The position numbers and the translations under genes were made by a program. The notes below the pieces were generated by a model, which was not told the origin of the DNA, searched no databases, and saw only the letters and a list, made by a program, of their open reading frames with translations. 64,000 bases of DNA from Ligula intestinalis. Taxonomy: Eukaryota > Platyhelminthes > Cestoda > Diphyllobothriidea > Diphyllobothriidae. The stretch spans positions 44,473,336-44,537,335 of the forward strand of contig JAYGXS010000003.1 of assembly GCA_036362985.1 (NCBI GenBank). Direction: 5' to 3'. This document shows, piece by piece, positions 53,346 to 64,000 of this stretch; within the stretch, counting starts at the first letter, position 1, and each line of letters starts with the position of its first letter.

Positions 53346-55890
53346 ACCTGCTCATTTCATGCTGAATAAAAGCATTTAGATAGGGCACGCCTGCTAAGTT
53401 GCACAACGGAGGCACAAATATGTCTGCTATCGCGTCATACAGTGTGTATATATATATATTTTTATTGCTTGTTTGCTACTGATTCTTACCAAGACAGTTG
53501 CGCTGATTAGCGGCTTTCTTCCGTCCTTTTTATGAAAACTGTTTCAATCGACTAGTAAGAGGGTGTTTGGGTGATCGCATGCCTTTTCATTCGATAGATT
53601 TTTCGCTTCCGTTAATTTCCACCTATATGGACTAAATTGAACCCACCTGACGAGGTTGGAATCCACTGGTGCTATATCGATTGTGGATAAACACCACCAA
53701 AAGAATATTAGATCAAAACGATAGATTGTCTTCGTGGTAAGAACGCTGGTATGTAACTGATTAGGATATAAGTCCGTAGTAAATGTGTTACATGGGCCTG
53801 AGAAGGAGACTTTCACGTTATCTCAGCCGCTGGGCCAAATCTAACTCCCAGATGACAAGACTCAAACAAACCTTATATCTAGGGAACCATCTTCTCACTA
53901 AATAAGTATATTACTCATTAGGAGGAGGATCAGGTTGCAATAGCTCCTCCTCAATTTGACCTTTATATTGCTCTACCTTGAGCGTGATTGGACACTCTCC
54001 CGAACGCAGCTTAATGTCTTTGTCTTTGACGATCGAGTCTTGCGTGGGACGCGTAGACGTGTTATCTAAATTTGTCAAACAATAAACGCATACTCATCCC
54101 CGGTGCTCAGGTCAGTGATCAGGGTACATTTGGAATCACTGCCTAGGATAGATGCAGTGCAGGTATGCTTTACTGCAAAATATACACACAAAAGCCAGCG
54201 TGGTTCATACGAACGGGCGAAAGTTTATAGCGGAAGTTGGCCGTCCAGTACGCGGCTGTATCTGTCGTATTTCTTGCATAGATGACAAAGTTTGTGATTT
54301 TTGGTACTATCCTTTAAATCCCTATACTGTCGGGTCTCTGTGACCCCATTATAAATGAGTGTTAGTAGATTTGTGCATAGCTGTGTCCTTCGTAGTTTGT
54401 TATCTATGTGTTGGTCCTTCTGGGCTCTCGATTAAATTAGATAGGAATTCAACAAGATAAAATATCGTATGAAAAACCACGTTTGAAGTCTCACTCTTGG
54501 TGTGCGCATCAGATTTTTGCTGAACCGCATTGGTGTATCTCGGTCCAACGACAAGGTTTTGAAATCTTATTCATCCTTCTTTACTGTCCATTCAACTGAG
54601 ACCTGTTTTCTAGTTTAGCGCACAAAGTTGACTGTTTTTTCCCAAACCATTCTTACTTTGTCCTCTTTGTCTCTCGGTTGCCCAAGTCGGTAAATGGAAG
54701 CCCAATTCGACTGCTCGAGAGGTATTGTTACTTCTATCTAAAACATTGTGTTCGAAAAAGGAGTATTAGTGGAATAGTGTGAGTTTAGTTGGCCCAGATA
54801 CGTTAAGTTCAGGTATCTTTCTCATTTTAGTACCATATATGGTTTACAAGCAAATGTTAACCAAAATTTTGAAATACATTTCCGTTAGAAGAGGTTTCTT
54901 GGGAAGATTTGCAACATCAATCCTCATAGAAAATTATCCCAGCATACTTCATGGTGGTGGATTTTGAACACAATCCTTTCCAAATACCTTCAAATATCTA
55001 CTTAATACTCAGTAAAGCAATTTTTTAGAAATTGCCACTTAATTAGTATGTATTTGCCTTGCTTTTAACTACCTTTATATATTTTAATATATTTTGTTTA
55101 AAAGAGTGCATGAAAATATTTTTTTCTTTAATCAAACGTAAGTAACTTACGGCAACTTCAAGCTAACATTTGAAGAGTGCTTATCTTACGGTTTGTAAAA
55201 TTGTCTGATTATGAGAGTATTAAGACCCTCAAATGTCCGATACAAAAGCACCGCGTTCTTCCCATTGATTAATGCTGCAGTTCAAGTATACTATACGGTC
55301 AAAATACGCTGCGAAATTTTACGAACCGTATATTGCCTCTCCTTACAAATGTATATGTACAATAGTAAACTTTTCCTTACGAGGGAAATTAACAGTTTTT
55401 GGTTTGGCGTCCTTGAATGCAGGTGAACCAGAAAATCGAATGCAGTATGATACAGTTATTTTGCTTTTAAACCTGAAAACTACCTTATTTTCAGGGATAC
55501 AATTAGGGATAAACGTAATTTAGTAAAAATGAGTACAAGTGAAAAGTATTCTATGCATTTTTTCTGTATTAAAATTTAGAAAGGCACTGAAAGATAACGA
55601 TAATTTTGAGGACGACCCTAGAAAAACTTGCCCAAAACCTGACGCCCGACGTTGTTGGAGTATCTTGGAAGTATGCTTTACGATCGTTAATGTTACGCCT
55701 TTAATTAAGTAATCTTTGTATAATCAGAAACACAATTCAGAATTTCGGTTCACACTTCATGAGATAGCGCGTACTATTTTTATGCAAACTGCAATTATCT
55801 ATACGTCTGTATTCTGTGTTAGGGAAGACAGTCTAACCCGTAGAGTAGAGTGTGGGCGATTGTGTGCTTTTCTATTTCCAATGCGAATCA
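53346..55890. other. No gene recognised; short (TA)n
   Basis: A (TA)n run lies at about 53447-53459. Frames are all below 100 codons. AT-rich sequence between 54.8 and 55.6 kb resembles the texture of R3 but no landmark could be aligned. Confidence 0.4.
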
Positions 55891-55894
55891 GTGT

Positions 55895-56570
55895 TACCTC
55901 GCAAGTTGGCAGGTTCTCCCACTCCCAACGCCAACATTACGGTCACCATAGCGACCTGCATGTGTTCCCAGTTTCCTGCGCGGACGCGCGAACAGAGCGT
56001 TATTTATTTGTGTGAGGGTTGCACCTGCTCAAAAGGAGAAGTCAGCACAGGAGACGGGGTGTGAGCAGGGCAGGTGGGGTGGAGATGAACGAAATTTATG
56101 TCAGTGGCCGTAGATAAGCACCCCATTTCCTCCCTCGCCCGCTTCCCCAAGCATGCTCTACCTCGGTGGGCATCGCACTTAATCACACAGGGCTGCCACT
56201 GACCGCCCACGTAATCGTTATTATCCCCCTGTTAGAACAAATCCTACCGACAGGGCGTCCTTCAGCAGACGCAGGTGGACATATTTCGCGCACCGGTCGT
56301 CTTGAGAAAATATAGACACCCAGGTGCTCTTTACTCCAGCCCCCGCTCGATGGAAACGCCAGAGGCGTGGCTCTTTGTTGGCTGAAAATGGCCGATTCTG
56401 GCAGGTGAAAACAATGTCTCCCTGCAAACATGCTAAAATGAGGATGGGGGACAGGGACGGAGAAGGTGTATTAGAGGGGTGCTGTTCTCAGACCTCCGAT
56501 AGTCGGAAGCTACCGCCGTTGTCTTTACTTCTGCAGCTTCCTTAGAGGAGGGGTTTACACGTCTGTTATC
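55895..56570. other. GC-rich island
   Basis: CpG-rich relative to its flanks, with scattered CCCGCC and GGGGAC motifs. Short overlapping frames on both strands (68-99 codons). No exon or RNA gene was identified. Confidence 0.4.
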
Positions 56571-58240
56571 ACAGTAATTTACCGACCTTCCCGTAAAAAG
56601 GGCCTATGCATGAAAAAACGTACGGCGGCCTGGAGCATGCTATATCACACGCACGTCTATAGAGGGTAGGTTAGGACGACGTAGCAAAAAGAGTCAGCAT
56701 AAGCACATGCGCAAACCCACTGTGTACTCCAATTTATAGAACATCTGTTGTGGTAGACAAGACGAAATCCGGAACTTAAACATGTGCGAAACGTTTTTAC
56801 TACGAAAGACGATAAAGGAGCACCGAAGCCCAATTTCACGGCGTTTTCAACTGTTGAACTGTTCCAGTTGTGAAAATAAATCAATGTTTCGTTCTGCCCG
56901 AATTGCAGGATTAAATTATCAAAGACATACGAAGCCCTTGCCTGTAGGAAATTTCAGGAATTCTTCCTAGACGTCACGACCCGTGCGTGCATTACAGAAG
57001 TTACCGATATAATATCTTGTAAAATGGGTCCCCCCTATGTGAATCATTGTAACGTTGCAGCATTCGAAGTATTTATATTTGTAAGAATTTAATCCAAGGC
57101 GAAGCAAATATTATCAAGTCATAGTCCTATTACTAATGGCAACCCTACTCAAAATCTTGACACTATTCCTATACTTAACTCCGACTTTCAACTTAACCTT
57201 TACCTTCATCAAACCCAACGTTTGTATTAACCTGAAAACTAGCCATAATCTCCCTAGAAAGTAGCAAAATAACTAATGAATAGGGAGATTTCCTATTTCC
57301 GTGGTTTTCCTTACAACTTTAGTAGACGAAAGATCAAATGACCTGTTATACTGGGACAAAGTAGCCCTTTCGTCCTGCGTTAGGTTTTACCTACTATATC
57401 TGACTCTACAGTCACCTTACGTTTATTCTGAATGGCCAGTTAGCCGCTAAAAGCAGGACTCTTCTTTTTCTTCATAACGTACCATTCAAAATTAATTTCT
57501 TGATTGGTGAATAAATAATATTATTTCCTAAGACGAGCGCAGAAACAAGCATGCATGCGCACATGTTGATGAAGTAGGCATGTGAGCGACCATATAAACA
57601 AGTCTAATGAATCCACAACTTTCTCTCTCATCAGACACAAAGTAAAGCATTATGAATTGGTAAAATGTGGATCGTGAAATAAGTAAAAACCGTAATATAG
57701 ATATAAATTTTCCTTGATTTTGATTTTGAACACATGAAAGCAGCCTTGGAAGCTAATTGCTTCCACAAAAGAGCTACGAAGCCGGGGATACGGATTATAA
57801 GCAGCATATCAATGGCTAGTTCTTGGCATACCCCCGAAATCAAGGACATGTTGATTGTGTCAGGTAACAACATCCCAACTCTACGAAGAGAGAATTCGTG
57901 ATTAGCACCCATAAGTAGTTGAACTTGTGGTTCCGGAGCAGCCTTTCATAGTACAATGGATGGTTCTTACTGGATCCTAACAACAGTCTATGTCTTTGTT
58001 GGCGACCGCTACGTAACAGGATGATCTAGTTTTGCGCATTTAAGCGTACCCACTTCTAATGAAGCAATCCTCTTTTAATCTGAAATATTTTTAGATTTTC
58101 TTATTTTCACGATAGCACTAAGTTTGTAATGAAAGGGTCCCTTGGGCCTTAAATATACAATTTATTTATTATTTATCTAGTTTTCTAGTGGCACGCACTA
58201 AATGAAACGAAACGCAACGGGTAGGGATTATTTTTGACTC
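56571..58240. other. Nothing recognised
   Basis: CCTAA-type oligomers around 57140-57240 are weak. No ORF above 93 codons. Confidence 0.4.
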
Positions 58241-58264
58241 TCTTGCTGCTAAGTTTCAAGACAA

Positions 58265-58385
58265 TTCGGGCTAGAGGTTAGGCTGTAGTTGAGGTCAAGA
58301 TTAGTGTCAAATAAAGGGTTAGGCCTAAGGTAAGATAAGGATAAAGGTTACGTAATTGGTGAGGGTTCGCGTAAGGGTTAGGACA
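58265..58385 (+). repeat. Degenerate TTAGGG-type repeat tract
   Basis: Units such as GAGGTTAGGCTGTAG, AAAGGGTTAGGCC, GGATAAAGGTTACG and GTAAGGGTTAGGAC over about 120 bp, similar in texture to 16450-16605. Confidence 0.45.
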
Positions 58386-58479
58386 CCACAAAATGTAGCC
58401 TGAATCAAATTTCCTAGACTATCACCTCTTTTATGGGGATGACTTACCCATCGCATTTTCTTTTCCGGGAGGACCGCAT

Positions 58480-58830
58480 CAACTATTATTATTAAGTAAG
58501 GAACTAATAACCTTCCTGCTCCTGTAGGACAGAATATATTGGTAGCACGAGCCGGCGTCTGTCTAAAAGAGAACAAAAAACCTCTGGTATGGTTTGAGAA
58601 GGGCCAAATAAAGAGCAGTAACAGTTCTATTCTAGCGCACATAGTAGGCTTAGATCGTTGCGTGGATGCCAGATAGGTTTTTCGAGTGATCCACAAGGTG
58701 CATTTAAACAATTCAAAATTCCTTGGACAGCGTCTGATGGCTATGGCAGAGGCTGTTTTTATCCGACTACGCAAGGCGGCCGTGTGCGCCCAAAACGACC
58801 TCTTTGCAGCACTAAAATTACCATGCCGTA
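58480..58830 (+). mobile_element. Penelope-like element, family B copy B7 (only plus-strand PLE)
   Basis: Plus-strand frames give LLLQDRIYWQH or, in another phase, SCSCRTEYIGSTSRRLSKRE (about 58515-58575, nuclease core), then SSILAHIVGLDRCVDAR (about 58615), VFRVIHKVHLNNSKFLGQRL (about 58680), MAMAEAVFIRLRKAAVCAQN (58737). The spacing matches the B1 nuclease. One frameshift and one stop. No RT or terminal motif. Confidence 0.77.
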
Positions 58831-60785
58831 AGTCGCCAATTCAACCGCCCGCAGCTTATCACCTTTCTCGGTTACCAGTCCCCCTGACGCCGAACTAATC
58901 GTTGACCTCAATGTTGTGGTCCCAGAGAACGTTTTACTTTATTCTATTCAGTTACCTGAGCCTCGCATATTCTCGACCATTCAGAAGGCAAATGTATGCT
59001 CGTAAATGTATCCTTTAATAATTTTTCTTTGAGTATTTTTAATGATGTGGGAGGAGCTTTACTTTGGATATGTAGAAATGCAGGTGGAAACGCATAATTA
59101 CTGTCTTAAGAGCACCCGGATAGCAGGGGTGTTAATGTCTTCCCAGCGGAAACTCCTCTGGCATCAAACAACACACTGTCAGGAATTGGTAAATTAGTCA
59201 TGCCCTAGTTGCTTCACACCACAAAGTATTACAAGAAAACATATAAGAATTTGACAAGAAATGAGTCGGAATCTACAGTCTTGACCTGAAGCGGTAGAAA
59301 AATACTGCCAGACGAAACGCAGGTTCTGTCGCAGATTGAACCTTATTTGCTACTGTAAAAGCCATTAAGAAACGGCGACGACAATATGAATCGATTTCAG
59401 TAAAGATTTGGCAAAAAGAAATAAGTCAAGGGACAAGTAAACGTTCTGGCGTGGCCAAAATATTTTGGGATTATGTAGCACCTAGATAATCATTTGCCAT
59501 CGAAAACATATTTCACAATTTTGGTTGATATTTAATAAAACTAGTCAGTAATTATACTCACGTGGCTAGTCTCTAATTATTTTTCGATCAGGTTAAAAGT
59601 CGTCTTCTCGCGAGTTTTCAGCCACGGTCGGAGCTTGTCTGCTACGAAAAATCAGGCAGCTGGGTTTTCCCCACGCTCATGCGTGTTATTCAATCTGTCG
59701 CCTGCTGTCTCGTCGGCGATGCCGAAAATGCTTTTGGTGACTAATCTTTCCCTTTGACTTCTCTCCGTTAACTTACTTCATTTTCATTTTTTTCAAGGAC
59801 TGTTGATGGTCGTAAGTTTATCTCCTCTTCGCGGCTAAGACTTGCTTGCTCCTATGCCGAACAATATATACAGTAAATAACTTAAATATCTCAGTCGGCA
59901 CCAGGCTGTCGGCGAGCATCGCTCCTGCGCTTGCACCCGGTTATCATCTTTGATTGCGAGTTATGAGCTTTAAACTCGGCAAACGCCACGAGTCCGTGCC
60001 TGTGCCTGCCTCGGCGGCTACTATCCGTGGGACTGAACATGAGTTCGTCAGAAGGGAGTTTCGCATTCCGAGTCCAAGTCTTTCGTGTGAATTGAAGCAT
60101 AGTCACTAAGAGGGCGAGGGGTGCGAACGCCGAACTATTGGGGTCAGGCCATTTGCGCGTACGGGTAGTCCGGTGTCCACGGCTCCGTTTGTAGTCGTGC
60201 AAAAACGGATAGACGAACTACTGAAGTACTTAAGCCGACTTGAAAAACTCCCTGTTTTGCAGCATGGTCGGGAGATGGTTTAACCGCGGCCAAATGCTAA
60301 CTTTCGCATGCATCAGATATTAATCAAAAAATGGAAATTCATTTTCGGGTAGAAAGACTTGATTATCTTGCAGCCTTATACCCAGGTATTAAAGTCATGG
60401 CATAATTCCAGCTTTTAATTGATCAAAAGCACTTAGCAAACTGGCTATTTTAGTAGTATTCCACTTTTGCATTTATTTTTGATGCCCTTATATATTGAAG
60501 TATATGTATAAATAAACATGTAAGCGTTTACATTCAGTAGCAAATTACATCGTCCTTAAACTATACATTTGAAGGAAAATTTATTTTTGCTTTTAAAATA
60601 CCTTTTCAATTCCCAATAATTTTGGACCCAACTGTTAATGCATTTGCACTTAGCGTTCAAAAGCGGCAGATTGCACTGTTCATTGCAGGAGAAAATCATA
60701 AATTTATTTACGCTTTTTAGAACGTAGGCTGGCTAAAGCAGATTTTCTATTTCGAGAACTGCCAATCAAATCTTTGAAATGGGAT
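58831..60785. other. Nothing recognised
   Basis: A 103-codon minus frame (59891-60202) is in a GC-moderate patch without family features. The rest is AT-rich. Confidence 0.4.
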
Positions 60786-60789
60786 TTCG

Positions 60790-61100
60790 ATTTGAAAAAT
60801 TACTTCATCAGGGTTGTAATATTAATAAGTGTGCAGTCTTATCTTAAGGTATTTCAGTCACGTTAGGATTGGGGCTACTTATCGAAAAATTTTCTGACCA
60901 TCCGTATAAAACCTACGCTGTAAAAGTGGCTTTTTAACTAGGATTCATTTTTCTCATAGCTTCTTCGTTTCTTTATAAATGCAAATATACTTTTCAAAAA
61001 ATGCATCAAAATATTCTCTTTTGCCCTCGGTTAGTCGCTACTTCAAATTTTATACCTGGATATATTCTTCTCTTTAATTAAAAAAAAGTGTCTGATTATG
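60790..61100 (+). repeat. Dispersed repeat R4
   Basis: GGGTTGTAATATTAATAAG (60813), CTTATCTTAAGGTATTTCAG (60837) and TCACGTTAGGATTGGGGCTA (60857) match the 41.8 kb copy in order. Confidence 0.45.
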
Positions 61101-61104
61101 AGAA

Positions 61105-61535
61105 TTTCTATGAATGCTAAAACTTCAGTCACAACGCATATATTCGCCAGTTTAGTAGTGTTACCCATAAAGTATATGAAATGATCCATATCCATTGCAT
61201 ATTTTACAAGAACACGGAGTAATATATGTCATTGTCCCTAGCCAGCATGTATATAACCTGCATTTCTGAAACTTTGAATGTAAGTGTAACGGCTGGTAAG
61301 ACTGAAAATTGTTTGGCAGTTTAGAAAATGTTTTAAAACCGAAAGAAACAATTTCTTCAAATATATAATTTAAAGAAGGCATCGTTTGCTATAAATTGAG
61401 AACACGAAATAATATTTTCGTTCAGGATCTCTAGAAAACAGATGTGAATTTGTAGGGACGAGGAAAATCAATGAGGAAATATATACTATTAAAGAGGCCG
61501 ATTTTAACAGCGTAGACTTTGTGAGGCAGTCAGAA
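61105..61535. other. Nothing recognised
   Basis: Frames of 69-73 codons only. Confidence 0.35.
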
Positions 61536-61539
61536 AGAA

Positions 61540-61660
61540 GCCCTTTCAAAAGCCAGCATCCTGCCGTCATGCTAATCAATATTCAAACCCTAGTGACATT
61601 ATCTGTTCGAATCAACACCACCTTTCAGAATTTCGGTTGGCATTCCATTAGGTACAGTAC
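61540..61660 (-). repeat. Dispersed repeat R4, inverted fragment
   Basis: On the minus strand ATGACGGCAGGATGCTGGCT (61555-61574) followed by TTTGAAAGGGC matches the CGCCAGGATGCCAGC landmark. The TTCGGTTGGCATTCCATTAG block at 61630 is the complement of the ATGAAATTTCAGCC-type R4 block. Confidence 0.4.
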
Positions 61661-61664
61661 CTTC

Positions 61665-62095
61665 AGCCCTACGAACGGCTCTTGATCAGTTCTTCAACCC
61701 TTCCAGGGAGCGTTTTGTGGAAGCGTAGGATATAAATAGTGAGCATTTGATATGCAGTATTCTAATAACTTTTTCAAGCCCCACTTTTGCAGGCATTTAT
61801 AAAAATATAACTGCGTAAATAAGTATTGCTTAACTTGTACTCATTTTTACGTTGACCGTCAATCTCCTTTCAAATTCAACTATACTTAACCAAAAATATG
61901 CTGAAGAACGGCAGTTCCTTCTTATCAATATTTGATAACCAATCTCGTCTGCTTCACATCTTATGTTAAAAGAAGGGCTGCCTGTAAATTTAAATTTTTT
62001 CTAATTATGAGATCTTTTACGACCATGCAATGCTCCTTTAAGTTGCACTACATCCTTCCGTTTCCTAGTGCGCCTCATGAAACATACAGCATAGT
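61665..62095. other. Nothing recognised
   Basis: An 89-codon plus frame (61932-62201) runs into the PLE terminal sequence and has no domain. Confidence 0.35.
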
Positions 62096-62104
62096 TTACT
62101 GCGA

Positions 62105-62300
62105 AGAAATTGAGGAGAAGAAGAAGGTGCGTTTTCCAGGACAAAATTTATATTCGCCTGACGTCTCGACATCCGTCACGTATTCTTCGTATAAGACATA
62201 AGCAGAAAACAATAGCAGAAACTGTTAATACATACATAGAAAGTTGCGGTATTTATAGGATACAGTGACTATGATAACCTCTTTAAGACTTCAGTATGCA
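62105..62300 (-). mobile_element. Solo PLE family A terminal sequence
   Basis: On the minus strand it reads AACAGTTTCTGCTATTG, TTTTCTGCTTATGTC, the hammerhead remnant, AGGCGAATATAAATTTTGTC and a TTCTTCTTCTC end. The 5' side (62220-62290) aligns with the sequence 5' of the A2 hammerhead (GCAGTATTnATAnnATA..). No ORF is adjacent. Confidence 0.65.
62160..62195 (-). ncRNA. Hammerhead-like remnant, solo PLE family A terminal sequence
   Basis: CTTATACGA replaces CTGATGA. The loop GTGAC and GGATGTC are kept, and GAGACGTC replaces GAAACGTC (plus 62160-62167). Two core changes. Confidence 0.5.
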
Positions 62301-62483
62301 ATATGTGAATGTGGAAATGCCTATCAGTAGAAAATGCAAAATTATTAATGACTACCGGTTTCAGAAATGTTCGTAGATGCACCATGACGCAGCATGAACC
62401 CGGGCGTTACGGTAGCGTCCGCAAATCTAGTACTGGTAAAGAAGACACATGATCGAGCACTGGAACGAATTGTATTTTGTCCT

Positions 62484-62517
62484 GAGCTTTCGGGCTCCTG
62501 TAGGAGTCCATCTTCAG
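62484..62517 (-). ncRNA. Hammerhead-like motif, solo PLE family C terminal sequence
   Basis: On the minus strand: CTGAAGA (plus 62511-62517), TG, the stem GACTCC/GGAGCC (one mismatch) with loop TACA, GAAAGCTC (62484-62491), AGGACAAAATACAATTCG and a GTGCTCGA block. The downstream block also follows the family C motif at 31.16 kb, so it is a separate insertion of the same family without coding sequence. Confidence 0.72.
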
Positions 62518-62817
62518 AGATAAAAAAACATGCAATGAATATTTGGATACTACTGAAGACCCGTTCGTAGAATGTGATATTTTCTCCCACATTCCACAGA
62601 TATTAATGGGCGTGAGCTAATATATGCGGGCAGAGCTTGATAATATTTATGCCAAAATGTGTCTTTCAACTTCGCAAAATAGTCCTCAGAGAAAAATTTA
62701 AATCCTAGCAATGTGAGGCGGAGTATAACTCAGTAACGTTTAAATATCGAAGAGCTCGCAAGTGCATCTTCGCAATATCAACAAATAAAATGTCTGGATG
62801 CTCATGTTGATAATAAG

Positions 62818-63447
62818 ATGAGCGGATGTTTAACGAATCAGTATTTGTATATTAGTGTTGAAAGTTACGTGGATATTCCACTGAAGTTCATGCACACACC
62901 CAAAAATATATACACTTATCCGAAAATATCTAATATGAAAACAAAATTCGTCGAAAAATTAAGCTGTACTCGTAAATTTTCAAGCAGGAAAAACCAACCC
63001 ATCGTCAAACTAAAAGAGGGGAAATGGGATTTTCACACTAGAGCATTTGGTCTGGGGAGGCAGGTAGACAGACGCTCACAACAGGGGAAGGATAAGCATG
63101 TCACGGTGAGTGCTGGGGTTAGGGGAGGGGTTTTGAAAGTCAGAGAGAGTTCACGTGTGGGAGCGATACCAGATCAGGTCATTTTCACTCGAAGGGGTAT
63201 TGATACGCGGCTGTTGTGGACGCGAATCAGTGAGCTGTGCATGGGCCGGTGTTACCTAATTGCAAATTCACGAGTAAAGGTCCATTTTCCGAAGACTTTT
63301 CTTTTCATCATATCATCTCGGAATGCGAACTACTTCACTTATCCTATATCTAATATGTCAGACAGAACCTTGGGAAGAATCTGGAACCCCTTATGGGCAA
63401 AACACCTACAGTTGCTTCAGGTAGCAGCAAAATATTGGCAAATATAA
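62818..63447 (+). CDS. Unrecognised 209-codon open frame
   Basis: Apart from retroelement and microsatellite frames this is the longest open frame. It begins MSGCLTNQYLYISVESY and ends with LLQVAAKYWQI. It is basic overall (many Lys/Arg), with no signal peptide, membrane segment or motif I recognise. Sequence texture is unlike the GC-rich islands, so length is not simply due to lack of stops. It may be part of a host exon, a decayed transposon, or chance. No splice sites or promoter could be assigned. Confidence 0.2.
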   Translation: MSGCLTNQYLYISVESYVDIPLKFMHTPKNIYTYPKISNMKTKFVEKLSCTRKFSSRKNQPIVKLKEGKWDFHTRAFGLGRQVDRRSQQGKDKHVTVSAGVRGGVLKVRESSRVGAIPDQVIFTRRGIDTRLLWTRISELCMGRCYLIANSRVKVHFPKTFLFIISSRNANYFTYPISNMSDRTLGRIWNPLWAKHLQLLQVAAKYWQI

Positions 63448-63449
63448 TG

Positions 63450-64000
63450 TCTGCGGTTGGGATGGGGCGAAATAATCCGTCTTCATATACCACTGACCAA
63501 CTGGAGCAAAATGTATAAGCTGCACCGATATGCGACTGAAGCGGATGAATTCCGCCAGTATATGATTAATACTATTTGGCTGAATCTAAAAACTACGCTT
63601 CTAAAGTGTGTGCTCTAAGTAGGGAGGAAATTAAAAGGTAAAATAAATAAGATACTAATAGGGAAGTGCATAAAGGCAAAACAACAGCAGTTGTTTCATG
63701 CATTAGCACAATATTTCTGGATATTTATGCAACATTCGCAACCGGTGTTCGTGGAATCAGTCAAAGTCTTGGCACAATGCAAAATTTTCTCTGATAATCC
63801 GCTGAAAGTGATGAACCTTCGCTAGAATATACGTATTACAACTTTATCCAAGACATGAAAAAACCTGTCATGTTATAAGCATAGGAAGAACAAATATGTA
63901 GATGTTTCCGCGAAATATTGCATGGCTGTTGTTCTGGCGACTTGCTTAGCGGGGTGGGGTCCCGACCGACTTTGAGGCCCAGTTTCTCCTCATCAGCTGC
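63450..64000. other. Nothing recognised
   Basis: Short frames only to the end of the window. Confidence 0.35.

Noticed and set aside
60780..60812. Hammerhead motif (CTGATGAAG on minus, then ATCGAAAT)
   Set aside because: The stem between the two boxes does not pair convincingly and no cleavage palindrome is present.

Overview
This window reads as repeat-dense, non-genic DNA from a eukaryote, most likely a flatworm (tapeworm or fluke). The inference rests on the density and type of Penelope-like elements (PLEs), a CR1-type LINE, tRNA-derived SINEs and (TTAGGG)-like relics. It is not proved, because no host gene is recognisable to set the taxon. I found no intact host protein gene, no rRNA, no functional tRNA and no bacterial-type feature.

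The protein-coding signal is almost all retroelement. Twelve PLE fragments can be sorted into three families by peptide. Family A lies at 14.6-16.1, 27.2-28.2, 28.7-30.0 and 41.05-41.26 kb. Family B lies at 25.4-26.3, 33.4-34.1, 36.2-36.7, 38.7-38.9, 46.6-47.5, 48.1-48.7 and 58.5-58.8 kb. Family C lies at 31.1-32.8 kb. Eleven of the twelve read on the minus strand. All are 5'-truncated and most are frameshifted. The best preserved is family C, with a YVDD reverse transcriptase followed by a GIY-YIG endonuclease and broken by only two in-frame stops. A 5'-truncated CR1-type LINE occupies 49.0-50.45 kb on the minus strand.

The most informative non-coding signal is a set of short hammerhead-ribozyme-like motifs. 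Each has a CTGANGA box, a stem-loop, then GAAA joined to a palindrome (ACGT or AGCT) and a cleavage-site C. They sit just 3' of PLE bodies (14.63, 27.26, 31.16 kb) and as solo terminal remnants (1.3, 22.68/22.77, 51.1, 52.4, 62.2, 62.5 kb). The palindromic stem III suits the dimeric hammerheads known from PLE terminal repeats. At 22.64-22.85 kb two such motifs form a head-to-head palindrome.

Other mobile DNA includes a 395-bp mariner-type MITE (37826-38220) whose empty site can be read from a paralogous repeat at 3.5 kb. There is also a 609-bp TIR element with subterminal repeats (1570-2178), a foldback element (about 16973-17345), and seven pieces of a tRNA-like SINE framed by its own inverted repeats. 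Unclassified dispersed repeats (called R1 to R4 here) cover much of the rest, with the longest (R3) at about 1.4-1.9 kb in three copies. A GAT microsatellite of about 240 bp lies at 21.23-21.47 kb, and several GC-rich islands carry strong G-quadruplex-type tracts. Stretches where I see nothing are listed as such.
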